Below, piece by piece: positions 1 through 6,328 of a stretch of DNA of 13,835 nucleotides (position 1 is its first letter; each line of letters opens with the position of its first letter). This DNA is from Fidelibacterota bacterium UBA7300 (GTDB lineage Bacteria; Fidelibacterota; Marinisomatia; Marinisomatales; UBA2128), in the NCBI GenBank assembly GCA_002471865.1, contig DKQU01000024.1:1-13835 (forward strand), read 5' to 3'. The notes beneath the pieces are model-generated. The model ran no database searches, was not told where the DNA came from, and saw only the letters and a program-made list of their open reading frames with translations. The position numbers and the translations under genes are program-made.

Positions 1-122
1 GCTGGGATAAGAGCTGTTGGACATCAATATATTCACGCTTTGTGGGTAAACGGAAACGTAGAAAATTTTTTCAACCATAGTCTTATCATATATACCCGCA
101 AGTGTAAAATATCCTATAATTG
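1..122. other. Window edge, no supportable gene
   Basis: No recognisable gene. Several frames are open to the edge: a plus-strand frame from position 1 to a TGA at 121-123, a plus-strand frame from position 3 to a TAG at 78-80, and a minus-strand frame open from 120 to 1 with an ATG at 78. None gives a protein sequence I recognise, none has a ribosome binding site, and the region is AT-rich and short enough for this to be chance. It lies just 3' of the minus-strand tRNA-Thr, so it may be tRNA trailer or the end of a flanking gene. Confidence 0.3.
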
Positions 123-195
123 AGCCACCTCGCGGATTTGAACCGCGGACCTACTCATTACGAATGAGTTGCTCTACCAACTGAGCTAAGGTGGC
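123..195 (-). tRNA. tRNA-Thr(CGU)
   Basis: Read on the minus strand this folds as a complete 73-nt cloverleaf. The 7-bp acceptor stem pairs GCCACCT with AGGTGGC, the D arm carries AGCTCAGTTGGTAGAGC, the anticodon stem pairs ACTCA with TGAGT around loop TTCGTAA, and the T arm carries GGTTCGAATCC. The anticodon is CGT, which decodes the threonine codon ACG. The discriminator base is T and the CCA end is not encoded, so it must be added after transcription. A TATAAA that could be its -10 box lies on the minus strand at 227-222, without a convincing -35. It stands alone and diverges from aceB. Confidence 0.96.
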
Positions 196-309
196 AAACG
201 CGGCGCAAATTTAACTTGGTTTTTATATGAGTCCCATGTATTAATCTATCTTTATTCCTAGCCAAATCATCAGGTGAAATATGTAATCTAATGTTAGTTT
301 GTTGTCAAG

Positions 310-337
310 TTTACAAAGTAAAGTTTCCCTTTATAGA
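310..337 (+). promoter_or_regulatory. Possible promoter for the aceBA operon
   Basis: TTTACA at 310-315 (5 of 6 matches to the sigma-70 -35 box) is followed after 16 bases by TATAGA at 332-337 (4 of 6 to the -10 box). This would start transcription near 344 and leave an untranslated leader of about 135 bases before aceB. The surrounding 196-479 region is AT-rich, so a chance match is quite possible, and the organism may use a different consensus. Confidence 0.3.
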
Positions 338-353
338 ATCTACGACATTCATC

Positions 354-366
354 CAATTCTGAATTG
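354..366. repeat. Inverted repeat upstream of aceB (operator-like)
   Basis: CAATTC-T-GAATTG is a perfect 6-bp inverted repeat around one central base. It sits just downstream of the proposed aceB promoter, where a repressor operator would be expected. A related element, CAATT-T-AATTG, is at 393-403. Operator function is an inference from position and symmetry only. Confidence 0.4.
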
Positions 367-392
367 TATTTTAGTAGTGTCGGTTTTCTATT

Positions 393-403
393 CAATTTAA
401 TTG
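393..403. repeat. Second inverted repeat upstream of aceB
   Basis: CAATT-T-AATTG is a perfect 5-bp inverted repeat around one base. It has the same CAATT/AATTG half-sites as the element at 354-366, but with one central base instead of three, and its centre is 38 bp further downstream. The two may be paired sites for one dimeric regulator, or simply AT-rich symmetry. Confidence 0.3.
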
Positions 404-427
404 GGTTCTTCAATCTTTAAAAAAGTA

Positions 428-478
428 ATGAAACAACAGATCATCATAAATAAAAAATATCAACCTTGGTTAGAATGA
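428..478 (+). CDS. Possible 16-codon leader ORF before aceB
   Basis: An ATG at 428 opens a 16-residue frame (MKQQIIINKKYQPWLE) whose TGA at 476-478 is one base before the aceB start at 480. The aceB start lacks a clear Shine-Dalgarno sequence, so ribosomes ending here could restart on aceB. There is no good ribosome binding site for the mini-ORF itself, and such frames arise readily by chance. It is a hint, not a supported gene. Confidence 0.15.
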   Translation: MKQQIIINKKYQPWLE

Positions 479-479
479 G

Positions 480-2087
480 ATGGAAAAAGGAATATCGTCT
501 AAAGAGCTTAACGGTATAGAGGTTTGTGGATATACAATCGACGGCTCAGAACGGGTCTTGTCGAAGGAAGCTCTAATATTTGTAGCTGAATTAGAGAGAC
601 GTTACCGAAAAAAGAGAAACAAACTCCTCCAAAAACGTAAGGTAAGACAAGAGGAATTGGACAAGGGAGAATTTCCTGATTTCCTTGCTGAGACAAAAAA
701 TATTCGCAAAAGTGACTGGCAGGTGGCACCAAATCCTGCTGATCTTTCAGATCGTCGGGTGGAGATTACCGGCCCCACTGACCGAAAAATGGTTATTAAC
801 GCTCTCAATTCGGGAGCGAATGTTTTCATGGCCGATTTTGAAGATTCCCTGGCTCCTACCTGGCTGAATCTGGTACAAGGGCAGATCAATCTCCAAGATG
901 CTGTCAGAGAAACCATTACCTTCGAAGTCCCGGGAGGGAAATTTTATTCACTGAATGATGAAGTGGCAACATTGGTAGTAAGACCCAGAGGATGGCATCT
1001 TTACGAGAAGCACGTCCTCATAGATGGTAAATTCATATCTGCTGGTCTTTTTGATTTTGGGCTTTACTTTTTTCACAATGTAGATGTTTTACTTAAAAAA
1101 GGAACCGGTCCTTATTTTTACCTACCCAAGCTGGAAAGTCACCTTGAAGCCCGTTTATGGAATGATGTCTTCATTTTTGCTCAGGAGTTGCTCGGTATTC
1201 CCAGGGGGACGATCAAAGCTACCGTGCTCATCGAACACATTTTGGCGGCGTTCGAGATGGATGAGATTCTCTTCGAGTTGAGGGAGCATTCAACAGGATT
1301 GAATTGTGGACGGTGGGATTACATTTTCAGTTTCATAAAGAAGTTTCGCAACCATCCATCTTTTTTGTTACCCGATCGTGCCGCAGTGACTATGAGCTGT
1401 CATTTCCTGCGGTCTTATGTTGATCTTCTCATCCAGACGTGCCACAAACGTGGTGCACACGCCATGGGCGGAATGGCAGCTCAAGTACCCATCAAAGGTG
1501 ATCCTGAAGCTAACGAAAGTGCTCTCCAAAAAGTTCGTGAAGATAAAGTCCGTGAAGTAAATGCCGGTCACGATGGAACGTGGGTAGCTCATCCGGGACT
1601 TGTACCTATTGCCATGGACTGTTTTGACGAGGTTATGAAAGCTCCGAATCAGCTGGATCAATTGCGCAAGGACGTAACAATTTCTGCTGAAGATCTGCTT
1701 AAAGTTCCGTCCGGTGAAATTACAAAGAACGGACTCCGAACGAATATTTCCGTAGGGATTCAATACATGGAAGCTTGGTTGGGCGGTAACGGCTGTGTCC
1801 CTTTAAATCACCTCATGGAAGATGCCGCAACAGCAGAAATATCTCGAACTCAGATATGGCAGTGGATTCACAATTCGGCTGCGTCATTGGCGGATGGCAA
1901 CAAAATTACACTGGATCTTTTCCGGACAATAATGGATGAGGAATTGGAAAACATTAGACTGCTGGTGGGAGAAAAACGATTTGATTCAGGTCGTTATCAT
2001 CTCGCCGCACAACTGTTCGATGAAATTATTTCTAATGATAAACTTGAGGAGTTCCTGACATTGCGAGCATACGATCATATTGACTGA
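480..2087 (+). CDS. aceB: Malate synthase A
   Basis: Condenses glyoxylate with acetyl-CoA to give malate, the second step of the glyoxylate bypass, in the cytoplasm. At 535 residues it is the size of the A isoform (E. coli AceB is 533) and is collinear with it throughout. Family blocks are visible: MADFEDSLAP at about 117-126, the RPRG loop with the catalytic arginine at R170, GPYFYLPK at 210-217, the magnesium ligands E252 and D280 (in GRWD), HDGTWVAHPG at 364-373, and LMEDAATAEISR at 445-456 with the general base at D448. Residue roles are taken from the family. It is the first gene of an operon with aceA, 41 bases downstream. The start at 480 is the ATG that preserves the expected N-terminus, but it has no clear Shine-Dalgarno sequence. 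The gene appears intact. Confidence 0.97.
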   Translation: MEKGISSKELNGIEVCGYTIDGSERVLSKEALIFVAELERRYRKKRNKLLQKRKVRQEELDKGEFPDFLAETKNIRKSDWQVAPNPADLSDRRVEITGPTDRKMVINALNSGANVFMADFEDSLAPTWLNLVQGQINLQDAVRETITFEVPGGKFYSLNDEVATLVVRPRGWHLYEKHVLIDGKFISAGLFDFGLYFFHNVDVLLKKGTGPYFYLPKLESHLEARLWNDVFIFAQELLGIPRGTIKATVLIEHILAAFEMDEILFELREHSTGLNCGRWDYIFSFIKKFRNHPSFLLPDRAAVTMSCHFLRSYVDLLIQTCHKRGAHAMGGMAAQVPIKGDPEANESALQKVREDKVREVNAGHDGTWVAHPGLVPIAMDCFDEVMKAPNQLDQLRKDVTISAEDLLKVPSGEITKNGLRTNISVGIQYMEAWLGGNGCVPLNHLMEDAATAEISRTQIWQWIHNSAASLADGNKITLDLFRTIMDEELENIRLLVGEKRFDSGRYHLAAQLFDEIISNDKLEEFLTLRAYDHID

Positions 2088-2128
2088 GTTTAAGCTTGCA
2101 TAACTCATAATAAAAAGGAGAACAACCG

Positions 2129-3538
2129 ATGGCAGCCGTTGAAGAAAAAATCAGATTACTCACTATTGAAGAGCGGGCTCTTGAGCGCGAGAGGCAAATA
2201 GAAAGCCACAGGGTTGATGATGCCGATCTGGAGCACATACGGAATTTGTGGGCAAACGATCCCAGATGGCAGGGGATTACTCGTCCATATTCTCCGGAAG
2301 ATGTACTTAAGCTTCGGGGAACACTTAAGATCTGGTACACCTTTGCTCAGGCGGGTGCGGAACGACTCTGGCACCTTCTTCAAACAGAAGACTACATCCA
2401 TGCGCTTGGCGCTCTCACCGGAAATCAGGCAGTACAGCAGGTGGAAGCCGGACTGAAGGCGATCTATCTTAGCGGATGGCAGGTTGCGGCTGATGCCAAT
2501 CTGGCCGGTGAGATGTATCCCGATCAGAGTCTCTACCCCAGCAATAGTGTTCCTGAGGTCGTCCGAAGGATTAACAACGCTCTCCGCCGGGCAGATCAGA
2601 TTCAGGTGCTCGATGGGCGGAAAGACGGTCCTTACTGGTTTGCTCCCATCGTCGCCGATGCTGAGGCAGGGTTCGGCGGTCCTCTAAATGCTTTCGAGCT
2701 GATGAGATCCATGATCGATGCCGGTGCCGCCGGAGTTCATTTTGAAGATCAACTGGCATCAGCCAAGAAGTGCGGTCACATGGGCGGCAAGGTTTTGGTT
2801 CCTACCGGAGAATTCATCACCAAGCTCATATCGGCAAGATTAGCGGCGGATATTTGCGGTGTTCCTACAATCCTCATCGCCCGTACAGATGCTGATTCAG
2901 CGAAACTTATCACCAGCGACAGTGATAAACGTGATCATCCATTTATCTTAAATGATCCACGTACCTCTGAAGGATTCTATCATTTCAAGGGAAGCATCGA
3001 GAGTGCCATTGCTCGGGGACTCGCTTATGCACCGTACGCTGACATGATCTGGTGCGAAACTTCCCACCCAGATCTGGATGAAGCGAGACAGCTCGCCGAA
3101 GCGATAAAAGAAGTCTATCCTGATAAACTGTTGAGCTACAACTGCTCACCATCTTTCAACTGGAGGCGGCATCTTGACAAGGCAACCATCACTAAGTTTC
3201 AGACTGAACTTGCAGCCATGGGATACAAGTTTCAGTTTGTGACGTTAGCCGGTTTTCATGCTCTAAATATGGGGATGTTCGATCTTGCCAGCGCTTACAG
3301 TAAAGATGGAATGCTCGCCTATTCTGATTTTCAGGAGCAGGAGTTCGAGCATGAAAGGACAAGCGGATATATGGCCATCACCCATCAGAAGTTCGTCGGC
3401 ACAGGTTATTTTGATCGGGTCATGAACAGTATCACGGATGGTGACAGCTCAGTTGGAGCATTGGAAGGTTCTACGGAAGAAGAGCAGTTTCAGGATGAAA
3501 GCACTGTTGAATCTTCATCTGCTTCTGCCTCAGCCTAA
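2129..3538 (+). CDS. aceA: Isocitrate lyase
   Basis: Cleaves isocitrate to succinate and glyoxylate, the first committed step of the glyoxylate bypass, in the cytoplasm; AceB next door consumes the glyoxylate. The signature KKCGHMGGKVLVPT begins at residue 213 with the catalytic cysteine at C215. Other family blocks are ALTGNQAVQQ (95-104), YLSGWQVAADAN (113-124), PIVADAEAGFGG (173-184, magnesium ligands), VHFEDQLAS (203-211), ARTDADS (251-257) and NCSPSFNW (338-345). AGGAG at 2116-2120 gives a well-spaced ribosome binding site, better than that of aceB. The normal family C-terminus, STEEEQF, ends at residue 454; a further 15 residues rich in serine and alanine follow. The N-terminus is also about 20 residues longer than in E. 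coli. The gene ends only 9 bases from a convergent gene and I see no terminator hairpin between them. Confidence 0.97.
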   Translation: MAAVEEKIRLLTIEERALERERQIESHRVDDADLEHIRNLWANDPRWQGITRPYSPEDVLKLRGTLKIWYTFAQAGAERLWHLLQTEDYIHALGALTGNQAVQQVEAGLKAIYLSGWQVAADANLAGEMYPDQSLYPSNSVPEVVRRINNALRRADQIQVLDGRKDGPYWFAPIVADAEAGFGGPLNAFELMRSMIDAGAAGVHFEDQLASAKKCGHMGGKVLVPTGEFITKLISARLAADICGVPTILIARTDADSAKLITSDSDKRDHPFILNDPRTSEGFYHFKGSIESAIARGLAYAPYADMIWCETSHPDLDEARQLAEAIKEVYPDKLLSYNCSPSFNWRRHLDKATITKFQTELAAMGYKFQFVTLAGFHALNMGMFDLASAYSKDGMLAYSDFQEQEFEHERTSGYMAITHQKFVGTGYFDRVMNSITDGDSSVGALEGSTEEEQFQDESTVESSSASASA

Positions 3539-3547
3539 ATTCGTCAA

Positions 3548-4204
3548 CTAATTGTCGGGAGGCGCCATCTGAGCGGCTTTGTACGCTCCCAGAATTTCCC
3601 CACCATAGAAAGCTAAAGTGGCGAATGAAAAGAGTCCTCCTCGGATAGTGTGCCCAGAGTTTAGATGTTCGTAAGCCAGATTTGCTGACAAGGTAAAGGT
3701 GAGAAAGCCGAAAAATCCGTCCCAGGTTCGCCCGGCGTAAATTCGTCCGCTGCCCGGAATCAACACAGAAAGAGCAGCTGCCAGTTTTGGAGACTTTCCA
3801 TTCTGCTGCAAAAGCAGAGAAGTCTGAACACGATCAACCAGACGTCCGTCAGTATGAAAGGCTTCTTGGCGAGACACTGATTTCAAGTTATCCCCCACAT
3901 GATAGTGATACGCCGCAGGGTTGCAGCGGACTATTCTATCGGCTGCCATGATTGTCCCTTTTAGAACACCCTTCTCAGAAATGCTCTGTGCCGCGTAGTT
4001 GCTGCAGCTTGGGTAAAACTGGCACGCCAGCAGAGGAGTACTGTAGCTGAACCGTTGCCAGAGAGCGATGGGAGATATGAGTATTTTCTCCGCAAGAGAT
4101 GTTTTGTCTGATGCAAGGACAGTGTCAGCCGGGTGCTTAGCCTGGCCATTGAGAAAGCACATAAGAACTAGAGCGTAGACGAGGATTTTGAGAAATTTTC
4201 TCAT
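3548..4204 (-). CDS. yidD: Exported YidD-domain protein with C-terminal membrane tail
   Basis: YidD proteins assist insertion of inner-membrane proteins alongside YidC and are normally about 70-90 residues. This one is 218. Residues 1-22 form a signal peptide or membrane anchor, with possible cleavage after NGQA. A YidD core follows at about 40-97, with CQFYPSCSNY at 61-70, GVLKGTIMAADRIVRCNP at 79-96 and its conserved cysteines C61, C67 and C94. Residues 140-210 are a hydrophobic extension with about three possible membrane segments and the turn PGSGRIYAGR at 150-159. If residues 1-22 are cleaved as a signal peptide, the YidD core would sit outside the cytoplasm, unlike the classical protein; the orientation is uncertain. 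It is not in the usual rnpA-yidD-yidC setting: it converges on aceA and diverges from the haem/LysM gene. No strong ribosome binding site is seen. Family assignment is good; the role of the fusion is unknown. Confidence 0.75.
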   Translation of the reverse strand: MRKFLKILVYALVLMCFLNGQAKHPADTVLASDKTSLAEKILISPIALWQRFSYSTPLLACQFYPSCSNYAAQSISEKGVLKGTIMAADRIVRCNPAAYHYHVGDNLKSVSRQEAFHTDGRLVDRVQTSLLLQQNGKSPKLAAALSVLIPGSGRIYAGRTWDGFFGFLTFTLSANLAYEHLNSGHTIRGGLFSFATLAFYGGEILGAYKAAQMAPPDN

Positions 4205-4245
4205 AGTTGAAAATTACTCTTGAAATCTTGCCACTTTCCACTCAT
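4201..4245 (-). CDS. Possible 14-codon leader ORF before the YidD-domain gene
   Basis: A minus-strand ATG at 4245 opens a 14-residue frame (MSGKWQDFKSNFQL). Its TGA overlaps the start codon of the YidD-domain gene as ATGA. That gene lacks a clear Shine-Dalgarno sequence, so coupled reinitiation is conceivable. The mini-ORF is unsupported by any homology and could be chance. Confidence 0.15.
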   Translation of the reverse strand: MSGKWQDFKSNFQL

Positions 4246-4258
4246 ATTTCTTTATAAT
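4205..4258. promoter_or_regulatory. Divergent promoter region
   Basis: These 52 intergenic bases must drive both the minus-strand YidD-domain gene and the plus-strand haem/LysM gene. TATAAT at 4253-4258 reads as a plus-strand -10 box, with TTGCCA at 4228-4233 as a possible -35 (spacer 19, long). The complementary bases 4256-4251 read TATAAA on the minus strand. The plus-strand -10 candidate overlaps the annotated ATG at 4257, so either it is not the real promoter or translation begins further in. Confidence 0.3.
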
Positions 4259-6020
4259 GAGGTTCCCGTCTGTCACACAGTTTACCTCCTTTTTCACCCT
4301 CTTCATGGTTTTATTGCTGATTCCATTTAAGGTTCAGGCAGTTGATATTTACCTCCTCCACACAAATAATACCAACGGCGCTCTGGAAAACTGCCTCTGC
4401 CCTGGAAAGTCATACGGTTCTCTGGAAAAACGTATTCACTACGTTCGAGATTGGCTGAAAGATTACCCCAACACCATTATTGTAGATGCCGGCGATTTTC
4501 TCTCTTCCACTCGAAAAACTCTCAAGGACAGTATCGCCTTCCGCGGCTACGAGTTGATACCGTATGATGCTGTAGCGCTGGGTGATCAGGAATTCTTCCG
4601 GGGAATTCCATTTCTTAGCGGGCTGATGGAGGATTCCGATCTTCCGTTTTTGGCTTCTAATCTAAAAGAGCCTCAGCTTCCAAATCTCCAAAGTGACATT
4701 TTAATTGAACGTAACGGCATTACTTTAGGCTTCTTTTCGGTTCTTGATCCAAGTATTTTTCAGTTTTATCCTAAAAGTGTGTCTGAAGCAGTGGATTTCC
4801 TCTCTTACGAAGATGTCGCTACTCGGCACGCTTTGGCACTAAAAGAAAAAGCTGATGTAGTTGTCATGCTTTCGCACCTCGGAATAGAGAAAGACCGAGA
4901 ACTGGCAGGTTCAGTAGAAGGAATTGACATCATCGTTGGAAGTCATTCCCAGTCCATTCTGAAGGAACCGGAGAAAATCGGGAACACGCTCATAGTGCAA
5001 GCAGGGAAGGACGGCTATTATGTGGGTGAACTCAAGTTGACATTCGATGAAGAGAAAGAGCTACAGTCCTACAACGGTAAACTGATCCCAATGGATATCT
5101 ACTTTCCCAACGACGCTATCATGGTGGATATGATTATTGAGTACAACCGTCTAAAGCGCCAAAATCTCACTAGACGTGTAGAGCGTATTTCACCCATACC
5201 GGCAGAATATATAGTCACACCGACAGCAAAGTGTGGAACTTGTCATCCAGAGAATCTGGAACATTGGCTGACAACTCCACATTCATCATCATTCGCCACG
5301 CTGGAGCATGAACATAAGCATAAGTCCCCCGACTGTCTTTCGTGCCATACATCTGGTTTTGGCCGGGATGACGGATACTTGAACTATAACATCACCGCCG
5401 GCTTGAAAACGGTGAACTGTACTGAATGCCACTACGTTCCCGAAAGCCACTTAGAGGAATCCGGGTTACACGAATTGGAGCCAGTGGTAGAAGAAGCATG
5501 TCTCCGGTGCCACGACCACAAAAACAGCCCGTCGTTTGAATTTGCGGCGTTTACAGAACGGATTCGTCATCCTGTAATCGAGGAAATTGTCGAGGTTGAA
5601 CCGATAGAAGAAGAAGTTGTACTGAGAGAAGCTCCTCCACCTGAACCGGAGATATCCGATGAGCCTGTGGTTGAGGAAGAGGACTTCTTGTCAGAGGCAC
5701 CGACTGCCGCTGAAGAGGTCCAGGAGGATACCGTTATTGCTGAGATTTCCTTGACATCTGAGCCAGAGCTTTCGGAAGCGTTAGAGACTGTGGCTGACAC
5801 TGAGGAAGTAGCAGTGGAAGAAGAGGTAAGGGAAGAGAAACCCACTCTCCACCTTACGCATGAGGTCGCAGCAGGCGAGAATCTCTGGAAACTGGCTGTA
5901 CAGTATCTAAGTGCAGGGAAGCGTTGGCCGGAAATCTATGAGCTGAATAGAGAAAATATTTCAGACCCTGATTTCATTCGAGAAGGTCAGAAACTCCGTA
6001 TCCCATATTCGCAGGAATAG
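4257..6020 (+). CDS. Exported metallophosphatase-like / tetrahaem cytochrome / LysM fusion protein
   Basis: Predicted periplasmic or cell-wall-associated protein of 587 residues. In order: signal peptide at 1-28 (cleavage after VQA); a 5'-nucleotidase/UshA-type metallophosphatase-like domain at about 29-290; four c-type haem sites CXXCH at 326-330, 360-364, 388-392 and 415-419 in an arrangement like the cytochrome c554 family, with H342 a candidate distal ligand; a Glu/Pro-rich linker at about 441-528; and a LysM peptidoglycan-binding domain at about 533-583. The phosphatase motifs are altered: the usual TND.H block reads TNNTNG, and the usual GNHE block reads GDQEF (109-113), while DAGDF, LSHLG and GSHSQ are kept. 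Hydrolysis is therefore doubtful; electron transfer or haem-linked sensing is possible. The start has no Shine-Dalgarno sequence; a shorter version from M17 is the alternative. A small membrane-protein gene follows after 4 bases and is likely co-transcribed. Confidence 0.8.
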   Translation: MRFPSVTQFTSFFTLFMVLLLIPFKVQAVDIYLLHTNNTNGALENCLCPGKSYGSLEKRIHYVRDWLKDYPNTIIVDAGDFLSSTRKTLKDSIAFRGYELIPYDAVALGDQEFFRGIPFLSGLMEDSDLPFLASNLKEPQLPNLQSDILIERNGITLGFFSVLDPSIFQFYPKSVSEAVDFLSYEDVATRHALALKEKADVVVMLSHLGIEKDRELAGSVEGIDIIVGSHSQSILKEPEKIGNTLIVQAGKDGYYVGELKLTFDEEKELQSYNGKLIPMDIYFPNDAIMVDMIIEYNRLKRQNLTRRVERISPIPAEYIVTPTAKCGTCHPENLEHWLTTPHSSSFATLEHEHKHKSPDCLSCHTSGFGRDDGYLNYNITAGLKTVNCTECHYVPESHLEESGLHELEPVVEEACLRCHDHKNSPSFEFAAFTERIRHPVIEEIVEVEPIEEEVVLREAPPPEPEISDEPVVEEEDFLSEAPTAAEEVQEDTVIAEISLTSEPELSEALETVADTEEVAVEEEVREEKPTLHLTHEVAAGENLWKLAVQYLSAGKRWPEIYELNRENISDPDFIREGQKLRIPYSQE

Positions 6021-6024
6021 TTAT

Positions 6025-6321
6025 ATGGATAGTTTGATTCAACAATTGACGGACAACCCCATTCTTCTGGCTGTCGCTTTGATACTTGTAGCTGTTGTGG
6101 TTTACGCGCTGATGAAACGGCTGATAAAGCTAGCGCTTTTTCTATTGGTGTTACTGGCGGTTTACTTTGGTTATCTGTATATGACAGGACAGGATTTTCC
6201 TGAGGGAGTTCAAAAGGGGCAAGAGATGCTCGAAGATGTTAAGGACAAAGCCAGTGAATTTTTAAATGAACACAAAGATGACATTGATAAGGTGAAGGAA
6301 AAGTTAACTACGGATAACTGA
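6025..6321 (+). CDS. Small two-helix membrane protein
   Basis: I do not recognise this 98-residue protein. Two hydrophobic segments at about 11-30 and 34-52 are separated by the positively charged turn MKRLIK, indicating a membrane hairpin with both ends on the same side, and the basic loop favours ends outside the cytoplasm. Residues 58-98 are highly charged and amphipathic (VQKGQEMLEDVKDKASEFLN and onward), likely a helix or coiled coil. The ATG is 4 bases after the stop of the haem/LysM gene, so the two are almost certainly one transcript and perhaps translationally coupled; the small protein may anchor or partner that exported protein. It converges with the translocase-like gene across only 7 bases. 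No catalytic motif is visible. Confidence 0.7.
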   Translation: MDSLIQQLTDNPILLAVALILVAVVVYALMKRLIKLALFLLVLLAVYFGYLYMTGQDFPEGVQKGQEMLEDVKDKASEFLNEHKDDIDKVKEKLTTDN

Positions 6322-6328
6322 AAGATTC

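Noticed and set aside
123..195. tRNA-Thr as an integration site for a mobile element
   Set aside because: No integrase, no repeated tRNA 3' end and no foreign-looking genes are visible on either side within the window.
1368..1763. 131-codon minus-strand open frame inside aceB
   Set aside because: It lies wholly within a strongly conserved malate synthase sequence and its translation has no recognisable features, so it is a shadow frame.
3539..3547. Search for a terminator between convergent aceA and the YidD-domain gene
   Set aside because: Only 9 bases separate the stops and no stem with a T-run is visible there or just inside either gene end.
5567..5845. Open frame of 92 codons on the minus strand, serine-rich
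   Set aside because: It is the antisense of the Glu/Pro-rich linker of the haem/LysM gene; GAA/GAG repeats give serine/threonine-rich stop-free antisense frames. No start signal or family resemblance.
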